The notes under the pieces: generated by a model
Databases searched by the model: none
The model's input: only the letters and a program-made list of their open reading frames with translations
What the model was told of the DNA's origin: nothing
Made by a program: the position numbers and the translations under genes
Assembly (NCBI GenBank): GCA_022008415.1
Contig: JAIRBC010000037.1
Location: 1 to 35,230 of the forward strand
Source of the DNA: Cerina litoralis
Lineage (GTDB): Bacteria; Bacteroidota; Bacteroidia; Flavobacteriales; Flavobacteriaceae
Reading direction: 5' to 3'
DNA length: 35,230 nucleotides
Shown: positions 1 to 5,984 of the stretch, piece after piece
Layout of the letters: each line of letters opens with the position of its first letter
Numbering within the stretch: the first letter of the stretch is position 1

Positions 1-96
1 TATTACCAATTTCTCCAATTTTAAAAACCAAAACGAATCTCTCCCCTCCTTGGAGGGGACTAAGGGGTGGGTAAGTCGATGAGAAAAATTATACCC
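1..96. repeat. Direct repeat, copy 1 of 2 (other copy 3984-4079)
   Basis: Read by eye against 3984-4079, 94 of 96 positions match; the mismatches are at window positions 24 and 76. It contains a short hairpin, CCCCTCC-TT-GGAGGGG, at about 43-58. This copy may begin before the window. The two copies bracket the gmd-fcl block. Confidence 0.9.
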
Positions 97-119
97 CAAC
101 AACCCAAACAAAGACAAGC

Positions 120-143
120 AACCCGTTTTACACGGGTTTTTTT
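120..143 (+). terminator. Rho-independent terminator of an upstream gene
   Basis: A perfect 7-bp stem (AACCCGT at 120-126, ACGGGTT at 132-138) with a 5-nt loop runs straight into a T tract ending at 143. It would end a + strand transcript coming from outside the window, which makes gmd the first gene of its own unit. The rest of 1-416 holds no convincing ORF; it contains a 10-bp palindrome (AGACCGGTCT, 345-354) of unknown meaning. Confidence 0.75.
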
Positions 144-217
144 GTATCCAATTCTCAAATTACCCAGGATATGAAATGTATTTTCGGAATCCTACCACCC
201 ATTTCTGCTCGGTGTAC

Positions 218-225
218 TATATTTG
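218..225 (+). promoter_or_regulatory. Putative Bacteroidota -7 element upstream of gmd
   Basis: TATATTTG matches the Bacteroidota -7 consensus TAnnTTTG exactly, and the same octamer occurs before wza. No TTG is seen at the expected -33 spacing. If used, it leaves a 5' leader of roughly 185 nt before gmd. It could be a chance match in AT-rich DNA. Confidence 0.35.
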
Positions 226-416
226 TGGACAACTGCAGAATTAGCAAGACTTATGGCGGTTCGCAATTAAAAAAATGTATTATGGCCCAATGGCGGGGTC
301 CAACTCAAAAGGTAATGGAATTCAAAAGACAGTAATAATTATGCAGACCGGTCTTGTCGTTTGATTCTTTGCTCTTTTGAAAAAGCGCTATTAATTATAT
401 CTATCAATTTAATAGA

Positions 417-1535
417 ATGACACAAAAAACAGCTTTTATCACAGGGGTAACCGGACAGGACGGGGCCTATCTTAGCGAATTTTTATTAAAAAAGGGATAT
501 ATCGTCCACGGGCTAAAAAGGCGTTCCTCCCTCTTTAATACCGATAGGGTAGATCACCTGTACCAAGACCCCCACGTAGAAAACCGCGACTTTCTCCTTC
601 ACTATGGGGATATGACGGACAGTACCAATCTAATCCGTCTGATCCAAGAAATACAACCCGATGAAATCTACAATCTGGCCGCGATGAGCCATGTTAAGGT
701 ATCCTTTGAGGTGCCGGAATACACGGGCAACGCCGATGGGCTGGGGGCCCTGCGTATTTTGGATGCGGTGCGGCTTTTGGGATTGGAAGGCAAGACCAAG
801 ATCTATCAGGCCTCAACCTCGGAGCTCTACGGAAAGGTACAGGAAGTACCACAAACGGAAACGACCCCCTTCTACCCGCGTAGCCCCTACGCCGTGGCCA
901 AGATGTACGCCTATTGGATCACGGTAAACTATCGGGAAGCATACCAAATGTTTGCCTGTAACGGTATTTTGTTCAACCACGAATCCCCCATAAGGGGCGA
1001 GACCTTCGTCACCCGTAAGATAACCAGGGCCGTTGCCCGTATCGCCTTGGGTCTGCAGGACAAGCTCTATTTGGGCAACCTGGACGCACGGCGCGATTGG
1101 GGCCATGCCAAGGATTATGTGCGGATGATGTGGATGATCCTTCAGGTCGACGAACCGGAAGATTGGGTCATCGCCACGGGTAAGACCACCGCGGTACGCG
1201 AATTTGTCCGCCTGGCCTTTGCAGAAGTGGGCATAACTCTGGAATTTAAAGGTAAGGGAGAGGCGGAAAAAGCCTATATAAAAGCTTGCGACAACCCCGA
1301 TTATAAGCTAGAGATCGGAAAAGAGGTCCTCGCCGTCGACCCCCGCTATTTTAGGCCCACGGAAGTAGACCTGTTGGTCGGGGATGCCTCCAAGGCCCGC
1401 AATAAACTGGGCTGGGTACCCGAATATCAATTAAATGGGCTGATACAAGAGATGGTACAAAGCGATCTAAAACTCATGGAACAAGACCGGTATCTACGGG
1501 AAGGTGGGTATGGTACGCTGAATTACTACGAATAG
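417..1535 (+). CDS. gmd: GDP-mannose 4,6-dehydratase
   Basis: Converts GDP-D-mannose to GDP-4-keto-6-deoxy-D-mannose in the cytoplasm, the first step towards GDP-L-fucose. At 372 aa it is the usual length for the family, an extended short-chain dehydrogenase/reductase. The NADP-binding GVTGQDG motif is at residues 10-16. The catalytic set is complete by position: T134 and E136 in STSE, Y158 and K162 in the YxxxK motif. ATG is the natural start because the Rossmann strand begins at residue 5. The partner enzyme fcl follows, with a GxxExxY gene inserted between them. Codon use is GC-richer than in the central locus. The fucose may feed this locus or others, since no recognisable family-specific fucosyltransferase is visible here. 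Confidence 0.96.
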   Translation: MTQKTAFITGVTGQDGAYLSEFLLKKGYIVHGLKRRSSLFNTDRVDHLYQDPHVENRDFLLHYGDMTDSTNLIRLIQEIQPDEIYNLAAMSHVKVSFEVPEYTGNADGLGALRILDAVRLLGLEGKTKIYQASTSELYGKVQEVPQTETTPFYPRSPYAVAKMYAYWITVNYREAYQMFACNGILFNHESPIRGETFVTRKITRAVARIALGLQDKLYLGNLDARRDWGHAKDYVRMMWMILQVDEPEDWVIATGKTTAVREFVRLAFAEVGITLEFKGKGEAEKAYIKACDNPDYKLEIGKEVLAVDPRYFRPTEVDLLVGDASKARNKLGWVPEYQLNGLIQEMVQSDLKLMEQDRYLREGGYGTLNYYE

Positions 1536-1592
1536 TAAATGCGAATTACAAGGATAAAAAGGATTACGCGAATTTAATGCGAATTATGCGAA
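1536..1592. repeat. Short AATGCGAATTA-type repeats flanking the GxxExxY gene
   Basis: Between gmd and the GxxExxY gene the motif AATGCGAATTA occurs at about 1538 and 1576, with a related ACGCGAATTTA between. The 12-mer ATGCGAATTATG at 1577-1588 is perfectly inverted at 1994-2005 (CATAATTCGCAT), just after the GxxExxY stop, so the gene sits between inverted repeats. Confidence 0.7.
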
Positions 1593-1598
1593 GGACGT

Positions 1599-1982
1599 AT
1601 GACCGAAATTATACTTAAGGAGGAAAGTTATCAGTTGGTCGGTGCTTGTATGCTGGTCCATGCCGAGTTGGGACCAGGTTTTCTTGAAGCCGTTTATCAA
1701 GAGGCTTTGGAAAGGGAACTTAAGCAATATGATATTCCATTTAAAAGGCAAGTGAAGTTATCATTATATTATAAAGAAGAGAAACTTAAGAAATATTATA
1801 TAGCAGACTTTTTATGTTACGAAAAGATTGTGCTAGAGTTAAAAGCATTACAATTTTTACATGCCACAGCCAACGACCAATTGCGAAATTATTTAAGAGC
1901 AACCAATTTAAGGCTAGGGATGGTAATTAATTTTGGAAAACCATCACTTGAATATAGAAGAATTTTGAATCCTAGGACTTAG
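1599..1982 (+). CDS. GxxExxY protein (PD-(D/E)XK nuclease-like family)
   Basis: 127 aa, the normal size for the GxxExxY family (PDDEXK_3 in Pfam terms). The name-giving motif is G27-x-x-E30-x-x-Y33. A nuclease-like core is visible as D70 in ADF and E80-L-K82 in LELKAL, compatible with a D...ExK metal site. The family's biological role is not established; these genes are often seen among polysaccharide genes in Bacteroidota. Here it splits gmd from fcl, is clearly AT-richer than both and is framed by a 12-nt inverted repeat, which suggests insertion as a unit. The ATG start follows the last repeat by a few bases. Function beyond family membership is unknown. Confidence 0.85.
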   Translation: MTEIILKEESYQLVGACMLVHAELGPGFLEAVYQEALERELKQYDIPFKRQVKLSLYYKEEKLKKYYIADFLCYEKIVLELKALQFLHATANDQLRNYLRATNLRLGMVINFGKPSLEYRRILNPRT

Positions 1983-1993
1983 CCAAAATCGCA

Positions 1994-2005
1994 CATAATT
2001 CGCAT
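1994..2005. repeat. Inverted copy of the 12-mer at 1577-1588
   Basis: CATAATTCGCAT is the exact reverse complement of ATGCGAATTATG at 1577-1588. The pair flanks the GxxExxY gene on both sides within 25 bases of its ends. Confidence 0.75.
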
Positions 2006-2030
2006 AATTATTTCTTTGGAGTATAAGAAC

Positions 2031-2984
2031 ATGAAAGCAAAACAAAACATTAATAAAGATTCGAAGCTTTTTATCGCCGGCCACCGTGGTATGGTAGGTT
2101 CCGCCGTGTGGCGTGCCTTGGAGGCAAAGGGCTACACCAACCTAACGGGCAGGACCAGCAAGGAACTAGACCTAAGGGATCAGGCTGCCGTGAGGGCCTT
2201 TATGGAATCGGAACGGCCGGAGGTCGTGATCAACGCCGCTGCCAGGGTAGGGGGCATCTGGGCCAATAACGAGTATCCCTATCCCTTTTTGATGGAAAAC
2301 CTACAGATCCAGAACAATTTGATCGATGCCGCCCACAGGAATGATGTTGAAAAGTTTGTGTTTTTGGGAAGCTCGTGTATTTACCCCAAGCTGGCCCCCC
2401 AGCCGCTAAAGGAAGCCTATTTGTTGACCGACACCTTGGAACCCACCAACCAATGGTACGCCATTGCCAAGATAGCGGGAGTAAAGGCCTGTGAGGCTTT
2501 GAGGAAGCAGTATGGCAAGGATTTTGTCAGTCTGATGCCGACCAATCTATACGGTCCGTTCGACAATTTTGACCTAAAGACCTCCCACGTCTTACCGGCT
2601 ATGATGCGCAAGTTCCACGAGGCCAAGGAGAACAACAACGCCCCTGTAGAACTGTGGGGCAGCGGTACGCCAATGCGGGAGTTCCTCCACGTAGACGATA
2701 TGGCCCGGGCGGTGGTCTTTGCAACGGAAAATGTGTTGCCGGAATATTTGTACAACGTAGGTACGGGCATGGATCTGACCATCAAGCAATTGGCCGAAAC
2801 CATCCAAAAGATCGTAGGCCATACCGGAAACATCGTTTGGGACAGCACCAAACCCGACGGTACCCCCAGGAAATTGATGGACGTCTCCAAAATGAACGCC
2901 TTGGGATGGAAATCTAAAATCCCGTTAAAAGAGGGGATTGAAAGTACGTATCGGTGGTTTTTGGAAAATGGGGTGAAGCAGTGA
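2031..2984 (+). CDS. fcl: GDP-L-fucose synthase (GDP-4-keto-6-deoxymannose 3,5-epimerase/4-reductase)
   Basis: Epimerises and reduces the Gmd product to GDP-L-fucose with NADPH. 317 aa from the ATG chosen here. The Rossmann motif is G17-x-x-G20-x-x-G23; active-site residues are S114/S115/C116 in GSSCIYP and Y143-x-x-x-K147. The frame is open up to a TTG at 2016, but ATG 2031 is preferred because GGAG at 2018-2021 sits 9 bases before it, an unusually clear ribosome-binding site for this locus. High sequence quality and full length indicate a functional gene. With gmd it forms the GDP-fucose pair. Confidence 0.96.
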   Translation: MKAKQNINKDSKLFIAGHRGMVGSAVWRALEAKGYTNLTGRTSKELDLRDQAAVRAFMESERPEVVINAAARVGGIWANNEYPYPFLMENLQIQNNLIDAAHRNDVEKFVFLGSSCIYPKLAPQPLKEAYLLTDTLEPTNQWYAIAKIAGVKACEALRKQYGKDFVSLMPTNLYGPFDNFDLKTSHVLPAMMRKFHEAKENNNAPVELWGSGTPMREFLHVDDMARAVVFATENVLPEYLYNVGTGMDLTIKQLAETIQKIVGHTGNIVWDSTKPDGTPRKLMDVSKMNALGWKSKIPLKEGIESTYRWFLENGVKQ

Positions 2985-3018
2985 AACATTGGCGGTGATA
3001 GGATTAATTACGTTCTAA

Positions 3019-3070
3019 CATCCCCCTGCCCCCCTCCCATACTGTTCGGTCAGGCCTTCAAAGGGGGAAT
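3019..3070 (-). repeat. Dispersed C-rich/G-rich repeat with nested hairpin, reverse orientation
   Basis: This is the reverse-complement form of repeats at about 5471-5525 and 5685-5735 (CCCCTTTGAAGG, then a 24-nt hairpin, then GGGGCAGGGGGATG). The nested hairpin here lies at 3032-3055 and carries two substitutions. A related copy without the hairpin is at about 3152-3186. Confidence 0.7.
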
Positions 3071-3183
3071 TATAACGAACCAAAGAATAAAATCACAGCT
3101 AATTGTGAAAATGTTAGTATGATAAAGGGATTTCAATTACGGCTATAAACAGATTCCCCCTTTGAAGGGGGATTGAGGGGGAT

Positions 3184-3402
3184 GTTTTTGAAGTAGGTTC
3201 ATAAGTTTAGATGAACTCAAAACCACGCCATTTGTTATTCAGAGCGAAGCGAACCCGGCCAGAATGAATCTTTCGGGGCTGGCTGTGGGGCAGGGGGGTT
3301 GTTTTTGAAGTAGGTTCAGAAGTTTAAATAAACTAAAAACCACGCCATTTGTTATTCAGAGCGAAGCGGATTCCGCCAGAATGAATTTGCAGGGCTGGTG
3401 TC
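3184..3402. repeat. Two tandem copies of a ~117-bp dispersed repeat
   Basis: GTTTTTGAAGTAGGTTCA starts at 3184 and again at 3301, a period of 117. Both copies continue through CCACGCCATTTGTTATTCAG and GCGAAGCG to a GGGCTGG end near 3282 and 3400, with scattered substitutions. A third diverged copy is at about 5728-5827 before wzt. No coding capacity is apparent; small ORFs across it are accidental. Confidence 0.75.
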
Positions 3403-3412
3403 ATGCTGAGCG

Positions 3413-3436
3413 CCCGCCTGAATGGAACGGGCAGGC
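3413..3436. repeat. 24-nt constant-arm hairpin repeat
   Basis: Reading the reverse strand, arm GCCTGCCCG, nine variable bases, then arm GGCGGG. The same arms with a different centre occur at 5487-5510 and 5695-5718. It can form a GC-rich stem. It lies in the repeat-filled gap between fcl and the antitoxin-like gene. Confidence 0.6.
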
Positions 3437-3547
3437 AGTCGAAGCACAGTCGAGGCAGAATCAAAGTAGGGTAGGGGTCGTTTTTTTCCATCAACTATCA
3501 ACCCATGTCCACCGAAACTTTAGTGAAGGTGGAAACAACCGTATCAC

Positions 3548-3576
3548 GCTTGCCCGACAGTGACATACTGGCGGGG
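3548..3576. repeat. Constant-arm hairpin repeat, longer centre
   Basis: Arms GCTTGCCCG (3548-3556) and GGCGGGG (3570-3576) enclose a 13-nt centre with its own inner pairing (CAGT with ACTG). The same arms, with a different but again self-complementary centre (CTCCT with AGGAG), recur at 31601-31632. Both are preceded by ACCG(T/C)ATCAC. Confidence 0.6.
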
Positions 3577-3622
3577 CATCACTGAAAACGGCATCACGGA
3601 AAAACCGCAATAAAATTTAAAT

Positions 3623-3630
3623 TATCTTTG
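3623..3630 (+). promoter_or_regulatory. Putative -7 element before the antitoxin-like gene
   Basis: TATCTTTG matches TAnnTTTG. No -33 TTG is seen at standard spacing. Transcription would begin about where the first ATG (3633) lies, which favours the in-frame ATG at 3654 as the true start. Confidence 0.4.
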
Positions 3631-3632
3631 TT

Positions 3633-3923
3633 ATGGATATTAACACCTATGTCATGGATATAAAGGCGGACCTTAAATGGATACAAAAAGAATTAAAAGA
3701 GGTTAAAGACCCTACTTTTATTGCAGCTATTAAAAAGATGCTACTATACAGAAAAAAAGTATACTCAGAAGATCGTATCAGTATTGCACAATATAATAAA
3801 GAACTTGACGAGTCAATTGCCGATATTGAAGCAGGAAACTACCATACGCATGAAGATGTGAAAGCAATGATAATGCAATGGGGAAAAAGCAGGCAGTGTC
3901 CTGTAAGCAGTGTTCAGTGTTGA
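3633..3923 (+). CDS. Orphan antitoxin-like protein
   Basis: 96 aa from ATG 3633, or 89 aa from ATG 3654, the better start if the -7 box at 3623-3630 is real. It resembles small Bacteroidota proteins annotated as antitoxin components of type II toxin-antitoxin pairs: an N-terminal amphipathic helix, the stretch around IAQYNKELDESI, and a tail like HTHEDVKAMIMQW. No RelE/ParE toxin follows. The last nine or so residues (from QCPVSS) are encoded by a GGCAGTGT-type dispersed repeat resembling 4240-4256. This suggests that the original 3' end, and perhaps the toxin, were replaced. Family assignment is by pattern recognition only; DNA-binding or toxin-neutralising activity is not shown. Confidence 0.55.
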   Translation: MDINTYVMDIKADLKWIQKELKEVKDPTFIAAIKKMLLYRKKVYSEDRISIAQYNKELDESIADIEAGNYHTHEDVKAMIMQWGKSRQCPVSSVQC

Positions 3924-3983
3924 GTCTGCGGATAAGTTAAAAGTTGAGGGGTCAAGTTCTAAAGTGAGTCTTGAGATAGAGAT

Positions 3984-4079
3984 TATTACCAATTTCTCCA
4001 ATTTTATAAACCAAAACGAATCTCTCCCCTCCTTGGAGGGGACTAAGGGGTGGGTAAGACGATGAGAAAAATTATACCC
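3984..4079. repeat. Direct repeat, copy 2 of 2 (other copy 1-96)
   Basis: 94 of 96 positions identical to window positions 1-96, same orientation. It lies 61 bases after the antitoxin-like gene. The two copies are 3,983 bases apart. Confidence 0.9.
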
Positions 4080-4375
4080 TACGATCCAAATTTGGTTGCT
4101 TTCGCCAAAAGCTTAAGAAACAATACGACCCTTGGCGCGGTTGCCTTGTGGTGCGAAATAAAAGACAAAAGATATTAGACGCACCCCGAGCCCCTCCCAA
4201 GAGGGGAATAGTTTTGAAACTATAAGTAAGAAGTAGGCAGTGTGCAGTCGGCAGAATGGGTTTAGGTTAACGCGACAACTATTAATCATCGTGTATAAAC
4301 TTTCCACCTTGAACTTTGAACCCTTTTACCCTTAATCCATTACCCAACAACCCTTTCCCATTAAAAATTATCGAT

Positions 4376-4383
4376 TAACTTTG
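4376..4383 (+). promoter_or_regulatory. Putative -7 element for the export permease gene
   Basis: TAACTTTG matches TAnnTTTG. A TTT rather than TTG lies at roughly the right -33 spacing. It would give a leader of about 110 nt before ATG 4501. Confidence 0.4.
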
Positions 4384-4500
4384 CCACAGAAACCAGGCAA
4401 ATAAAAATATTAAAAAATAACCCCTGTATTTTGAAGCGTAAGAATGGAGTCTTGTCTCTTGGTTCTTGCAGCGCAGCGGTCTTACATCTATAAAAAAAGC

Positions 4501-5358
4501 ATGCAGCCCCACAACAAGGAAGATTGGACCTTGGAAATTTACCCAAAGACCAAGTTATTAGATATTAATCTCAAGGAAATATGGCGCTACCGCGACCTGT
4601 TGACCTTGTTCGTACGGCGCGATTTTGTAGCCGTCTACAAACAGACCATTTTTGGCCCGCTCTGGTTTTTCGTACAGCCGATCCTCACCACCATCATGTT
4701 TATGGTCGTCTTTGGGGGCATCGCCAAGATGAGTACGGACGGGATGCCTCAGGCGGTCTTCTATTTGGCGGGAATTGTTAGCTGGAATTATTTTGCGGAA
4801 GCTTTAAAAACAACTTCGGAAACCTTTATTCAGAACGCCAATGTTTTTGGAAAGGTCTATTTTCCACGGATTATTACCCCTTTGAGCATCGTCATTTCCA
4901 AACTCTTGACATTCGGGGTGCAATTCGCCCTGTTTTTGCTGGTGTATTTTTATTTTTTGCGGTTTTCGGATGCACCGTTGCAACCCAATGCCACCTTGTT
5001 TTTAGTACCAATTCTTATTTTAATAACCGCGGGCCTAGGTCTCGGTTTGGGGCTTTTAATTACCGCCTTGACCACCAAATACAGGGATTTTAAGTTCCTG
5101 ATTGCCTTTGCGGTGCAATTGGGTATGTATGCCACGCCCATTATTTATCCGGCCAGCTCCATAGAGGGAAAATTAAAGACCGTGATCATGTTAAACCCAA
5201 TGAGTTCCATTATAGAGACGTTTCGCTACGCTTTTTTGGGGGTAGGCAATTTTAGTTGGAGCGGTTTGGCCTATAGCTTTGGGGTTATGGCGGTGTTGTT
5301 GTTTATTGGCGTTATTACGTTTAACAAGGTGGAGAAGACGTTTATGGATACGGTTTAA
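4501..5358 (+). CDS. ABC-2 type polysaccharide export permease (Wzm/TagG family)
   Basis: Inner-membrane half of an ABC exporter that moves lipid-linked polysaccharide out of the cytoplasm. 285 aa from ATG 4501. The frame runs back to 4444, but the extra 19 residues are not family-like, whereas the cytoplasmic amphipathic start (DINLKEIWRYRDLL) is typical. Six hydrophobic segments are visible: near 50-72 (PLWFFVQPILTTIMF), 83-100, 125-150, 163-190, 198-222 and 255-275. The conserved YRDLL...RRDF and YKQT.FGPLW motifs are present at the N terminus. Its ATPase partner is the wzt-type gene at 5985, separated by a repeat cluster of more than 600 bases, which is unusual for a pair normally in tight operon. 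Confidence 0.92.
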   Translation: MQPHNKEDWTLEIYPKTKLLDINLKEIWRYRDLLTLFVRRDFVAVYKQTIFGPLWFFVQPILTTIMFMVVFGGIAKMSTDGMPQAVFYLAGIVSWNYFAEALKTTSETFIQNANVFGKVYFPRIITPLSIVISKLLTFGVQFALFLLVYFYFLRFSDAPLQPNATLFLVPILILITAGLGLGLGLLITALTTKYRDFKFLIAFAVQLGMYATPIIYPASSIEGKLKTVIMLNPMSSIIETFRYAFLGVGNFSWSGLAYSFGVMAVLLFIGVITFNKVEKTFMDTV

Positions 5359-5389
5359 AAAGAGAATAGAACATAGAGAATAGTACAGA

Positions 5390-5445
5390 GACAAAAGAAT
5401 ATAGAGCATAGAAACAAGACAAAAGAATATAGAGCATAGAAAATA
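5390..5445. repeat. 28-bp tandem duplication
   Basis: GACAAAAGAATATAGAGCAT starts at 5390 and at 5418. The two units differ only at the last few positions. It is part of a longer purine-rich tract that starts right after the permease stop codon. Confidence 0.8.
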
Positions 5446-5486
5446 GACTTGTTTTTTGGATTTCAGAACGGATTCCCCCTTTGAAG

Positions 5487-5510
5487 GCCTGCCCGAACAG
5501 TATGGGCGGG
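5487..5510. repeat. 24-nt constant-arm hairpin repeat
   Basis: Arm GCCTGCCCG, centre AACAGTATG, arm GGCGGG. It interrupts a CCCCTTTGAAGG/GGGG repeat that occurs uninterrupted at about 3152-3186. An identical 24-mer is at 5695-5718. Confidence 0.65.
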
Positions 5511-5622
5511 GGGCAGGGGGGATGTTTTGATGAGTGGTTAAGAGTTTAATTTTGAAAAGAGCCAAGAACCAAGAGCCAAGAAACAAGACAAAACGCAAGA
5601 GACAATAGGAGCAAAGACGAAA

Positions 5623-5649
5623 GCCCGCCTGAACGATTTTAGGGCAGGG
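5623..5649. repeat. Constant-arm hairpin repeat variant
   Basis: GCCCGCCTGAA at the left and GGGCAGGG at the right enclose a different centre from the copies at 3413 and 5487. The GCCC/GGGC arms can pair. Confidence 0.5.
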
Positions 5650-5694
5650 ACAAAAGACTTTTCTTTTATTGTTAGTATTAATACCCCTTTGAAG

Positions 5695-5718
5695 GCCTGC
5701 CCGAACAGTATGGGCGGG
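5695..5718. repeat. 24-nt constant-arm hairpin repeat, identical to 5487-5510
   Basis: Same arms and same centre as 5487-5510, and the surrounding C-rich/G-rich repeat is also nearly the same, so a longer unit was duplicated here. Confidence 0.65.
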
Positions 5719-5778
5719 GGGCAGGGGGATGTTTTTGAGGAAGGTTTAGAAGTTTAAAGAAACACCAAAACCCATTCC

Positions 5779-5921
5779 TTTGTCGTTCAGAGGGAAGCGA
5801 GCCCGCCAGAACGAATCTTTCGGGCTGGGAATCTAGCGGAATGTCACATTCCAGTTCCGATCGAGATTCAGGGGTTGAAAGGGGTATTCTGGCAGATTCC
5901 TCCTGCGTTCGGAATGACAAA
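5779..5921. repeat. MITE-like element with terminal inverted repeats
   Basis: It begins TTTGTCGTTCAG and ends GGAATGACAAA, whose reverse complement is TTTGTCATTCC, giving near-perfect terminal inverted repeats. It is 143 bp with no ORF and carries the GCCCGCC...CGGGCTG hairpin at 5801-5827. Related elements are at 31508-31567 and from 35113 to the window end, and one end is at about 35078-35087. Confidence 0.65.
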
Positions 5922-5984
5922 GGGGGGGGAATAACAAAAGGTGAGTGAAACGACCCCAAGCACGAAAAACCGTATCACGGATAA

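Larger units (their letters stand above)
3924..4443. other. Gene-free stretch before wzm, repeat-containing
   Basis: It contains the second 96-bp direct repeat, a GGCAGTGTGCAGTCGGCAG repeat fragment near 4240, a C-rich/G-rich CCCCTCCCAAGAGGGG hairpin near 4193-4208, and the putative -7 box at 4376. No plausible ORF or toxin remnant was found. Confidence 0.6.
5359..5984. other. Repeat cluster between permease and ATPase genes
   Basis: No gene is supported in these 626 bases. They hold a 28-bp tandem duplication, purine-rich CCAAGA-type low-complexity DNA (about 5555-5620), two near-identical CCCCTTTGAAGG...GGGGGATG repeats, several constant-arm hairpins and a 143-bp element with terminal inverted repeats. 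No -7 element was found directly before wzt, so it is probably read through from the permease gene. Confidence 0.7.

Noticed and set aside
2990-3003. GGCGGTGATAGG resembling an ops/JUMPstart element
   Set aside because: It lies after fcl rather than at an operon start, deviates from the ops core, and RfaH-type control is not expected in this phylum.
3381-3563. 60-codon ORF on the + strand in the fcl-antitoxin gap
   Set aside because: It consists entirely of dispersed repeat and hairpin sequence and has no protein-like pattern.
5191-5959. Minus-strand ORFs before wzt
   Set aside because: They are built from repeat DNA and the permease 3' end; no motif or start context supports them.
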